32,190 nucleotides of DNA from Desulfamplus sp. (lineage in GTDB: Bacteria; Desulfobacterota; Desulfobacteria; Desulfobacterales; Desulfobacteraceae), in NCBI GenBank assembly GCA_015232465.1, contig JADFZO010000034.1, positions 1-32,190 of the forward strand, read 5' to 3'. The notes below the pieces were generated by a model. That model was not told the DNA's origin, did not search any database, and saw only the letters and a program-made list of their open reading frames with translations. Shown piece by piece: positions 1 to 7,394 of the stretch; the stretch's first letter is position 1, and each line of letters begins with the position of its first letter. Position numbers and translations under genes: made by a program.

Positions 1-1326
1 TAAAATCGAAACATAATGACCTTCGTAATGGTGAATTTGATAGTCATTAAGAGAACCTATTATATTCTGTTTCACCCCACCTTCTGGCAACTTTTCTAAT
101 AGATTCATTCCATAATATTGCTCTGGCGTTGCTCCAAACATGTCTGAAAAATATCTATTACAATCTACTATAACCCCCTTAGAATTGGTAATTACAATAC
201 CAACTGGAGACTGCTCAAATACTACTTTAAATTTTTCCTCGCTCTGTTTTAGTGCTAATTCTGCAAGTTTGCGTTCAGCAATATCTTGCATAGCCTGTTC
301 AAACATAATACGGTAACGCTCTTCTGAAAGTTTTAATTCATCATTTATATTAAGCAACTCTGATGTTTTTACTTTTACTTTTCTTTTCAATGCAATATTG
401 AAAAGAACTAATATTAGAAGTAAAGAGATAACAGTTACCAGAATAGGCACTACCCATTTTGCCAAGAATATTTTATCTTTACTATAAGCACCAATCCACT
501 TGCTACGAAGTTCGTAATAAACAGACTCTTTATCTGCTTTCATCTCTTGAATATGTCTATTTAGTGCAGATAAAACTTTATTATTACTACCTTTTTTTGA
601 GGCAAACCCAAGTCTTATTGGGGCAAATACAATTGATGTTCTTTCAATGTTGTAATTCTCTTCCACCATTGTGCCGTAAATATTAGGACAAACTCCAGCA
701 TCAGCCTCTTTTTGATGAACAGCTTTAAGGTTTTCAATATTTTCATTTTTCTCAACTATTTTGCAGGTAATGCCAAATTGGTTAAGCACCCTTTTGAATG
801 AGTCTGTTGTTACTCCGCTTTTAAGAACACTAACTGTTTTATCTTGAAGGTCAAAAATTGTCTGAATATTGCTACCCTTATGTTTAAATACTGATGCCCA
901 ATCTAAAATCAAATAATCTTTAGTAAAATCCAACTTTGCCTCCCTTTCTGGGGTGTGGGCAATGCAAATTGATAAGTCAATTTCACCACTTTCTACTCGT
1001 TCTAAAGATTCACTCCATGAGCCAGGTATATAGATAATCTCCCAATCTTCTTTTTCAGCAATATAGTTGAGAATCTCAGGAAAAAGCCCACTTGCTTTTC
1101 CTGTTTCATCTATAAAAACAAGAGGATTGAAATTATATACTCCCACCTTTATTTTATTATTTAGAAGTTTGGATTCAGGGATAATTTTAGGGGCAGCAGT
1201 ATGCTCGACAAGATTTACTTTGTTATCTGCAAAACTCTTTGGAAGCGTTGGGATGATTATTAATACCACAACAATAAAGAGCAAGAAGATATATTTATTG
1301 GATGCTTTGAAATAGACAAACTGCAA
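1..1326 (-). CDS. Membrane sensor protein: periplasmic solute-binding domain, TM helix, PAS (C-terminus outside window)
   Basis: The reading frame is open from a TTG at 1326 to the window edge (442 codons seen). A GGA-type Shine-Dalgarno lies a few bases upstream of the TTG, and no better ATG precedes the signal sequence. Residues about 12-33 form a signal peptide or anchor (hydrophobic run ending SFA). Residues about 57-280 read as a bacterial extracellular solute-binding protein family 3 domain (IKVGVYNFNPLVF, then SGLFPEIL, GEIDLSICIAHTPERE, LDFTKDYL). A TM helix covers about 288-311. It is followed by a short charged coiled-coil and a PAS domain (FEQSPVGIVITNSKGVI, then FSDMFGATPEQYYGMNLLEK). 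Family knowledge says such proteins end in a histidine kinase or a cyclic-di-GMP domain. The output domain is not in the window, so kinase versus cyclase cannot be decided. Ligand unknown; amino acids are common for this domain. Confidence 0.85.
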   Translation of the reverse strand, partial: MQFVYFKASNKYIFLLFIVVVLIIIPTLPKSFADNKVNLVEHTAAPKIIPESKLLNNKIKVGVYNFNPLVFIDETGKASGLFPEILNYIAEKEDWEIIYIPGSWSESLERVESGEIDLSICIAHTPEREAKLDFTKDYLILDWASVFKHKGSNIQTIFDLQDKTVSVLKSGVTTDSFKRVLNQFGITCKIVEKNENIENLKAVHQKEADAGVCPNIYGTMVEENYNIERTSIVFAPIRLGFASKKGSNNKVLSALNRHIQEMKADKESVYYELRSKWIGAYSKDKIFLAKWVVPILVTVISLLLILVLFNIALKRKVKVKTSELLNINDELKLSEERYRIMFEQAMQDIAERKLAELALKQSEEKFKVVFEQSPVGIVITNSKGVIVDCNRYFSDMFGATPEQYYGMNLLEKLPEGGVKQNIIGSLNDYQIHHYEGHYVSIL

Positions 1327-1681
1327 GGTGTCCTACCCCCTTAAGTTAGATCAAGTTGAAAGTAGAGAGGAGTATTAAAGTAATTTTCAAGAACCATGTT
1401 TGGACTACCTATCGTTTTTTTTCTGTACATTTGTTGACATCGAATTGTTATATTTCCACACTGTTGAATCATTCCGAAAACAGGTGTTTTTTTATTTTTT
1501 CAACCTACCACAACAGCAAGAACCTTTCAATCTGTTTCTACGGACTGGCAGGGCTGTTAAGTTCTTTTCAAAATGTTGACAGAGTAGGTAAGTTTTCATA
1601 AACTGTTCAGGTTTGGAAGGATTATAAAAATGTAGCCATTAACATCTATAACCAATATTTTGTATCAGGAGATTTGTCATA
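1327..1681. other. Intergenic region between divergent sensor and YkgJ genes
   Basis: These 355 bases separate two divergently read genes. I see no convincing coding sequence. An 81-codon plus-strand frame (1356-1601) is rich in Phe, Ser and Tyr and looks non-coding. The region carries T-rich runs and one good promoter candidate for the downstream gene (1576-1604). The sensor's own promoter should also lie here on the minus strand, but I found no clear -35/-10 pair for it. Confidence 0.6.
1576..1604 (+). promoter_or_regulatory. Candidate sigma-70 promoter for the YkgJ gene at 1682
   Basis: A perfect TTGACA (1576-1581) is followed after 17 bases by TAAACT (1599-1604; 4 of 6 matches to TATAAT). 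The predicted start near 1611 would leave a leader of about 70 bases before the gene. Seen directly; its function is inferred. Confidence 0.4.
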
Positions 1682-2350
1682 TTGAAAAATCAGGGCTTTA
1701 AAGACAAACAGATAATATTAAAGCAGCTATTTATGCTTTTTGACAGATTTTCAGAAGAGATGGAAAGGGCTTGTGAAGAAGGGTGTGCTGCCTGTTGCAC
1801 CAGAAATGTTACCCTTACAAGTTTAGAAGCAAAACATATTTTAGATGGTTTGAATAGTGATGAGAAAGATTTTGTATCAAACAGAGTTGCAAATGAGCAT
1901 CATAAAAACCGCCTGATTCCAAAAACAACCATTAATGAACTTGCTAAAATCTGCATGAATGGAGAAGAGCCTCCAGAAGAGTTTGGTGATCCTTTGTGGG
2001 GAGAGTGTCCACTGCTATCAAACCAAAGATGTATGATATATGATTTAAGACCTTTGGCGTGTCGAGTTATGATTTCCAAAAAAAGATGTAATGTAACTGG
2101 TTTTGCAGAGATAGATGAGTATATGGTTACTTTGAGTAATCTCTTTATGCAGTATCTTGAACATGTTGATAATGGCGGCTATTTTGGCAACCTTTCAGAT
2201 ATACTTCTGCTTGAGGCAGATAATAAAAAATATGGGTTAGCAAACTTGTCTGAAAATCTACTTGTAAACAAGCCTATTGAAATGTTGATGGTGCCACCAG
2301 AACACAGAGAGAAAATTGCAAAGATCATCAATGCGATTCAGAAAATTTAA
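1682..2350 (+). CDS. YkgJ family cysteine-cluster protein
   Basis: A 222-aa protein of the YkgJ/CxxxCxxC family, thought to bind zinc or an iron-sulfur cluster; the cellular role of the family is not established. The N-terminal cluster is CEEGCAACC (Cys31, 35, 38, 39). A second cluster follows at Cys109, 117 and 127 in the typical CPLL...C..Y..RP..CR pattern. The start is TTG at 1682, with AGGAG at 1667-1671 and a 10-base spacer; no in-frame ATG comes earlier. The gene stands alone on the plus strand and converges on the YchF-like gene 20 bases away. A distant paralogue with the same Cys layout lies at 3833-4477. Confidence 0.85.
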   Translation: MKNQGFKDKQIILKQLFMLFDRFSEEMERACEEGCAACCTRNVTLTSLEAKHILDGLNSDEKDFVSNRVANEHHKNRLIPKTTINELAKICMNGEEPPEEFGDPLWGECPLLSNQRCMIYDLRPLACRVMISKKRCNVTGFAEIDEYMVTLSNLFMQYLEHVDNGGYFGNLSDILLLEADNKKYGLANLSENLLVNKPIEMLMVPPEHREKIAKIINAIQKI

Positions 2351-2369
2351 CTCTGAGGTTACCTAAATA

Positions 2370-3437
2370 TCAAACCTTAAATCTAATATTTAAAATATCA
2401 CCATCTTCTACAATGTAATCTTTTCCTTGAACATACATCTTGCCGACTTTTTTTAGCTCAGCCTCAGAGCCGTAGGCAATAAGCTCATCATACTTTATAA
2501 CCTCTGCTCTGATAAATCCACGCTGAAGATCAGAGTGAATAACTCCAGCAGCAACAGGGGCAGGGGAGGCTCTTCTGACTAACCATTGACGCACCTCATC
2601 TGGTCCAACAGTCAAAAAAGAGATAAGCCCCAAAGCATCTAAACAGAGGCGAGTCAGAACCTCTAAAGCTGACTCCTCAATGCCAATATCGCTTAAAAAC
2701 TCTCTTTTTTCCTCTTCGCTCTCAAGCATGGCAATTTCAGACTCCACCTTTGCAGATACAACCATTACAGATATTTTATCTGATTTACAGATACTATTAA
2801 ATTTCTCAATAAGTTGACTATTTAAATCATCTTCAGCAACATTTAGGGCAACTATCATCTCTTTGCGGGTAATAAGAGGATAACTTCTGATCATACGCTC
2901 CTCTTCTGGCACAAACTCAAAAAGGCGTAATGGTTTTTCTTGCTCAAGATGCTCAAGCAACCGTTTCATCAATGTAAGCTCTTTTTGCTGTTCCTCATCT
3001 TTCTTCTTTTTTATAAGCTGCTCAATTCTCTCAATTCGCTTTTCCACAAATATCTGATCGTGCATTATAAGCTCTGCATTTACCATTAATACGTCTCTTA
3101 ATGGATCTATTGAACCAGCAGAGTGGTAGATCGCATCATCATCAAAGGCTCTAACAACATGGCAGATTGCGTCCATATCTGCAATATCTCGAAAAATATC
3201 ACCTTTTGCGATATTTTCTTGCTCCATTTTTGGCAGCAGAACAAGATCAACTCTTGCCCTAACCTCTTTTTTAGGAGAATACATTGCCACCATTTTATCG
3301 AATCTTGTATCAAGAATATCTGCTGTTCCGGGAAGAGGTTTTGGTGGACCGCTCTGCTCTTTTACTTCACTTCTAATCAATATCTGAAACAGAGTCTTTT
3401 TACCAGTTTGTGGCAAACCTATAATTCCAACTTTCAT
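2370..3437 (-). CDS. YchF/Obg-related DUF933 GTPase-like protein
   Basis: A 355-aa protein, close to the usual 360 aa of the YchF (OLA1) family of ribosome-associated P-loop NTPases. The P-loop is GLPQTGKKT (residues 7-15). The NxxE signature that replaces NKxD in YchF is present as LNVAED. The C-terminal about 85 residues form the TGS/DUF933 domain (RGFIRAEVIKYDELI and GKDYIVEDGDILNIRFKV). It departs from canonical YchF: the second P-loop Ser is Lys, and where the G3 motif DxAGL is expected I read DLVLLPKM. It is therefore probably a divergent YchF paralogue with altered nucleotide handling rather than the housekeeping copy. The start ATG has AGGA 9 bases upstream. It is the last gene of the minus-strand run that begins at rpmH. 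Confidence 0.85.
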   Translation of the reverse strand: MKVGIIGLPQTGKKTLFQILIRSEVKEQSGPPKPLPGTADILDTRFDKMVAMYSPKKEVRARVDLVLLPKMEQENIAKGDIFRDIADMDAICHVVRAFDDDAIYHSAGSIDPLRDVLMVNAELIMHDQIFVEKRIERIEQLIKKKKDEEQQKELTLMKRLLEHLEQEKPLRLFEFVPEEERMIRSYPLITRKEMIVALNVAEDDLNSQLIEKFNSICKSDKISVMVVSAKVESEIAMLESEEEKREFLSDIGIEESALEVLTRLCLDALGLISFLTVGPDEVRQWLVRRASPAPVAAGVIHSDLQRGFIRAEVIKYDELIAYGSEAELKKVGKMYVQGKDYIVEDGDILNIRFKV

Positions 3438-3458
3438 CTTTTATATTCCTATTTGAGC

Positions 3459-3815
3459 TTATCTATTCTGTTCTTTCTGTTCTTTTTCAAGTAGAGCTGT
3501 GTACCATTTGGAAAACTCAAACATGCCTTTCATCTTTTCATTGTCATTTATGATACCAAGGCACATCTCAAAAGCACCCTGTGCAAAAGAGTTGGAGTAC
3601 CCATCGTGAGATGACTGTTGAAGAAACTCACGAATAAGCATCTGAGATGTTCTGTTTGTCTTATCTTTTCTGATGTCTATCGGGTCTTTAGGATTTTGAA
3701 TTGGATCCCATTTATCGTATCCAATCTTCATAACTTGACGTTGACCACGCTTGCCCATAGCATCAAATATAGCCTTTTTTTTGGCTTCAATTTGCTCGTT
3801 TGTAAAGTGCTCCAT
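3459..3815 (-). CDS. Conserved-looking hypothetical protein, 118 aa
   Basis: I do not recognise this family. The protein is soluble, without signal or TM segment, and very charged, with a Lys/Glu-rich end (EKEQKEQNR). The middle contains KIGYDKWDPIQNPKDPIDIR and a helical stretch ending in GMFEFSKWYTALLEK. It lies 17 bases after a YkgJ gene and 21 bases before the YchF-like gene on the same strand, so it is probably co-transcribed with both. An AAAGG about 14 bases before the ATG is a poor ribosome binding site. Codon use resembles its neighbours, which supports a real gene. Confidence 0.7.
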   Translation of the reverse strand: MEHFTNEQIEAKKKAIFDAMGKRGQRQVMKIGYDKWDPIQNPKDPIDIRKDKTNRTSQMLIREFLQQSSHDGYSNSFAQGAFEMCLGIINDNEKMKGMFEFSKWYTALLEKEQKEQNR

Positions 3816-3832
3816 TATCTAAAGCCCAACCT

Positions 3833-4477
3833 TTAAATTCCAAAAAATTCTTCATTAAAATCAGTTATTAGTGCCATTGAGACGGGTATTAACATCTCGC
3901 AAACTTTGATATTTTTTGCCTTAATATCTTTGACCATATTAGCAGAGATTAGCTGCATTTGGGTATATATCTTATCCATATTAACTGTTGGATATTTGCT
4001 GCCTTGCTCAAAATTGGTTCTTCCGCATATATGGCTTGCACCTTGGGTTGATGTCGGAATACCATAAAGACGGCATGTAATTGGTCTTGATTCATATAAA
4101 ACGCAGAGATTATCAGCACCAAGAAGTGGGCATCTGACACGCTCAATCGACATCTTAGCAAGCACATCAAGCTGGTCAGCCCCGTTTTGAACCTCAATGT
4201 AGGCATCTCTCTTCATTTTAAATAAAGAGCGATCAACTTTGGAGGCAGTGTCAATTAGCTCCATCTTCTTTACACCTGAAAAGGTCTGGTTAAATTTATG
4301 GTTTATGTAGATAGCCTCAATAATTGGAATATCAAAAATTGCATAACAGCAATCGCTGCACTTTTCGCGGCAAAATACCTCTTTTGGATATTCATCTTTG
4401 ACTTTGTTAAATATCCCATCAACCATTGAGACTAACGATTTATATTTTATAAAATGTTCTTTAAAATCTATAGACAT
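3833..4477 (-). CDS. YkgJ family cysteine-cluster protein (second copy)
   Basis: A 214-aa protein with the YkgJ arrangement: CREKCSDCC (Cys36, 40, 43, 44), then Cys116, 125 and 135 in CPLLGADNLC and SRPITCRLYG, plus Cys151. It presumably binds a metal or Fe-S cluster; its role is unknown. The frame extends upstream to an ATG at 4507 that would overlap mnmE by 16 bases. The ATG at 4477 is preferred because it alone has a good Shine-Dalgarno (AAGGA with an 8-base spacer). The gene follows mnmE by 14 bases and is probably in the same transcript. Its relation to the YkgJ protein at 1682-2350 is limited to the Cys pattern. Confidence 0.85.
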   Translation of the reverse strand: MSIDFKEHFIKYKSLVSMVDGIFNKVKDEYPKEVFCREKCSDCCYAIFDIPIIEAIYINHKFNQTFSGVKKMELIDTASKVDRSLFKMKRDAYIEVQNGADQLDVLAKMSIERVRCPLLGADNLCVLYESRPITCRLYGIPTSTQGASHICGRTNFEQGSKYPTVNMDKIYTQMQLISANMVKDIKAKNIKVCEMLIPVSMALITDFNEEFFGI

Positions 4478-4491
4478 TTGATTTATCCTTT

Positions 4492-5919
4492 TTATTTTCC
4501 TATACAAAACTGACTAAAAATAGCATCTAAAATATCAACGCCAGCAGAGTCTCCAGTTATCTCTCCTAAACAGTCAATGGCATTTCTTATATCAATTGCC
4601 AAAGTCTCCTCTCCAAGAGAGTTAAACTTTATGTTTTCAAGTGCCTGATTAAGGCTTGATGCTGCGGTTTGAAGGGCTGTTTTATGCCTTAGATTTGGAA
4701 CAACTGAAGATGACCAATTTGGATTAATATTGCTATTTTTAATTAAATCTTCTGTTGCAATTTGAGTTATCATCTTTTTAAGTTCAAAAACACCATCACC
4801 TGTTTTTGCAGATATTGGAGCAACTGCTATTAAGCCATGTTGTGTCCAGATTGATGATGGGAGGGAGTTTATAGCCTCATGATTTAACTTATCAATTTTG
4901 TTGAGCACAACAATAGCCTTTTTATTAGATAGGATTGGCTCATCAATATTTAAATTTAAACCAGAATCTGAAATATTTATAACATCTTGTATAAATAGCA
5001 CCATATCAGATTGCTCAATGCTCTTTTTTGCTCGTTCAATGCCAATTTTTTCCACAGGGTCATCAGTTTGGTGCATACCAGCAGTGTCAGAGATTATAAA
5101 TGGGATTCCATCTATATTTATGCTCTCCTCAATTAGATCACGAGTTGTGCCGGGAAATTCAGTTACAATGGATCGCTCTTTTTCTAATAGTCGATTCATA
5201 AGGCTTGATTTTCCAACATTGGGCGCCCCAAAAATTGCTATCTTTAAACCATCTCTAAGGAAATGGGCATCTTGATATGTCTGTATGGCACTTTTGCATC
5301 TATGAAGAACTTTTTTGATAACTTGGCTCACACCCTCTTTTGAAACAGTATCTGATACATCTTCTGGAAAGTCGATCGTAACCTCAAGCTCTGCTAAAAG
5401 TGCTATAAGCTCATCTCGTGCATCTATTACGCTATTTTTAAGATGCCCAAGTCCTTGAGCCACTGCAATCTTTAAAGAGGATACAGACCTTGCATTTATA
5501 ATATCAGCAACAGCCTCAGCTTGCGTAAGATCAATGCGACCATTTAAAAAGGCTCTTTGGGTAAATTCACCCGGTTTAGCAAGACGAACACCTTTTGAGA
5601 GGATTATATCCAAAATTGCCCGCATCACAACTGCTCCTGAATGGGCTTGAATCTCAACCACATCTTCAGCAGTGTATGAGCGAGGAGCAACCATTGGAAC
5701 AAGCAGAACCTCATCAATTACAGCATCAGAATCGGTATCAAAAATATAACCATGAATCGCCTTATGAGACTCAAAAAAGGGTGGAGTAACCCTTTTTTTA
5801 GAGCTTTTAGAAAATATCTGTAAAGCAACTTCAACTGCCTGTGAGCCAGAGATTCTGATAATACCAATACCTCCAGCCCCAGTTGGTGTTGCAATCGCAG
5901 CAATGGTCTCTTTTATCAT
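4492..5919 (-). CDS. mnmE: tRNA modification GTPase MnmE
   Basis: A 475-aa protein of normal family length. With MnmG, MnmE installs the (carboxymethyl)aminomethyl group on U34 of certain tRNAs. The N-terminal THF-binding domain starts TIAAIATPTGAGGIGIIRIS. The G domain has the P-loop GAPNVGKSS (231-239), the FPGTTRD switch region, DTAG (278-281) and NKID (near 344). The chain ends in the diagnostic CIGK, whose Cys is conserved in the family. It follows jag by 11 bases with no clear Shine-Dalgarno, which fits translational coupling. The position in the rpmH-rnpA-yidD-yidC-jag-mnmE order is the common bacterial arrangement. Confidence 0.97.
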   Translation of the reverse strand: MIKETIAAIATPTGAGGIGIIRISGSQAVEVALQIFSKSSKKRVTPPFFESHKAIHGYIFDTDSDAVIDEVLLVPMVAPRSYTAEDVVEIQAHSGAVVMRAILDIILSKGVRLAKPGEFTQRAFLNGRIDLTQAEAVADIINARSVSSLKIAVAQGLGHLKNSVIDARDELIALLAELEVTIDFPEDVSDTVSKEGVSQVIKKVLHRCKSAIQTYQDAHFLRDGLKIAIFGAPNVGKSSLMNRLLEKERSIVTEFPGTTRDLIEESINIDGIPFIISDTAGMHQTDDPVEKIGIERAKKSIEQSDMVLFIQDVINISDSGLNLNIDEPILSNKKAIVVLNKIDKLNHEAINSLPSSIWTQHGLIAVAPISAKTGDGVFELKKMITQIATEDLIKNSNINPNWSSSVVPNLRHKTALQTAASSLNQALENIKFNSLGEETLAIDIRNAIDCLGEITGDSAGVDILDAIFSQFCIGK

Positions 5920-5930
5920 CTTGTTATGGG

Positions 5931-7370
5931 CTATTTTCTAAAATTTTTTTTGCGTTTAAATGTGCTCTTTTTAGGAAATATTACCAATCTTCTGTAGTAA
6001 CCATCTCCCATACTTTGAGTTCTAACCCTTGTATCATCTTTTAGGGTAAGGTGGATAATTCTTCTATCTTGAGCTGTCATCTGGTTAATTGTTGCAGGCT
6101 TCCCAGTCTTTTTGGCTTTATCTGCCATTTTATATGCAAGTGTTTTAAGATTAGCCTTTCTGGTCTCCATATAGCCTTCAATATCAACCTTTAGCCTAAC
6201 CCTTGATTCGCTATAACGATTTATAATCTTATCAGTAAGATACTGCATAGCCTCAAGAGTCTGCCCCCTTCTACCAATCAAAACTCCAGAGTTGCCACCC
6301 TCAACCTTTAAGAGCAATCTATCTTCATCGCTTTTAGCAGTAACTGTGGCATCATCAGTAATTAGAGCCACCATCTTTTGAAGAGTCTCTCTGCCTATTT
6401 GCATAGCCTCTTCAGAGACATCAACTGGAATCTCACCCTTATATTTAGGAGGATAGCCATCATCACGCTCATCAAACTCCTCAACGATCTCATCATCATC
6501 TTTTATGTAAGGAGCCTCCTCTTCTAAAGCCCCTTCTAAACCGCCATGAAAATCATCCTCAAGGAACTCATCGTCAGATTCAGGGTTATACTCATAACCA
6601 TCATCAATCTCTTTAACCTCTTTTTTGTGATCTACAACTTTTTTTTCTGCCTCTAAAGTTGTAGCTGAGGTTGAATTAGGCGAGTCCATAGCCTCCATAG
6701 CCTCATTTAGAGCATCATCACTTTCGGGGCGAAGCCATGTATCTTTTTTTCTTGGTCTGCTTTTTCTGCTATATGGCTTTGTTGATTGTGGCTGTCTTGC
6801 TGCAACTGGTTTTGATCCGCCATGTTTTTTAGCCACAAGCTTCTCAGGTTCAGCATTACTGGCTACAATGATATTTTCGTCAACATTCTCATCAGACAAA
6901 CTTTGCAGAGGCTGTTCAGTTGAAATAGTCCCCTCTTCGGGAGCATCTCTTTTAATTGCAGGTTTTTTGCCAGATGGCTTTGGCTTTCTTGATTTAGGGT
7001 GCAAAGGCTTATCTTTTATAGAGTTATTTGGAATAATCTCTCTATTTGAGCCACTATCTTGAGAGTTATCGCTTAAAATAGGAGCATCAACAGGAGGGGG
7101 GGGTATATCTTTGCCAAATGCCTCATCAACAATAGACATAACACCAGCACGGTCGCTATCATAAGATGAAGATGCTCCATCAACTCTGCTGTTTTCAGGA
7201 AGAGTAACCCTTATCTTTGCTTTTTTAACACCAACAATACCAAAAATACCAGTTGAGCCTGAAGAGATCACATCATAAACAAGATTTTTTTTTGCAATAT
7301 TTAATGCCATACATGCTTTGTCAACAGCATTATCAACATTTTTGCCATCAAACTCTTGAGTCTTTTTCAT
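5931..7370 (-). CDS. jag: Jag (SpoIIIJ-associated) KH/R3H RNA-binding protein with long acidic linker
   Basis: A 479-aa RNA-binding protein, about twice the usual Jag length. Residues 1-50 are the Jag-N domain (FDGKNVDNAVDKACMALNI). A KH domain follows near residue 350, with its GxxG loop as GRRG near 367. The R3H domain is at about 430-465 (RRIIHLTLKDDTRVRTQS), and the tail is basic (KKSTFKRKKNFRK). Between Jag-N and KH lie nearly 290 residues of low-complexity sequence: first Ser/Lys/Pro-rich, then strongly acidic (DDEFLEDDFHGG, DDDEIVEEFDERDDG). The ATG at 7370 gives the usual N-terminus, with GGAGG 14 bases upstream. An in-frame TTG at 7391 would add seven residues but has no ribosome binding site. 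The gene is directly downstream of yidC, as in many genomes. Confidence 0.93.
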   Translation of the reverse strand: MKKTQEFDGKNVDNAVDKACMALNIAKKNLVYDVISSGSTGIFGIVGVKKAKIRVTLPENSRVDGASSSYDSDRAGVMSIVDEAFGKDIPPPPVDAPILSDNSQDSGSNREIIPNNSIKDKPLHPKSRKPKPSGKKPAIKRDAPEEGTISTEQPLQSLSDENVDENIIVASNAEPEKLVAKKHGGSKPVAARQPQSTKPYSRKSRPRKKDTWLRPESDDALNEAMEAMDSPNSTSATTLEAEKKVVDHKKEVKEIDDGYEYNPESDDEFLEDDFHGGLEGALEEEAPYIKDDDEIVEEFDERDDGYPPKYKGEIPVDVSEEAMQIGRETLQKMVALITDDATVTAKSDEDRLLLKVEGGNSGVLIGRRGQTLEAMQYLTDKIINRYSESRVRLKVDIEGYMETRKANLKTLAYKMADKAKKTGKPATINQMTAQDRRIIHLTLKDDTRVRTQSMGDGYYRRLVIFPKKSTFKRKKNFRK

Positions 7371-7394
7371 AGTATCAATAAATACCTCCAAGAT

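Noticed and set aside
1356-1601. 81-codon plus-strand frame in the first intergenic region
   Set aside because: Phe/Ser/Tyr-rich composition from T-rich DNA, no Shine-Dalgarno, and it covers the likely promoter of the next gene.
3123-3494. 123-codon plus-strand frame
   Set aside because: It lies antisense to the conserved YchF-like gene and has no domain features.
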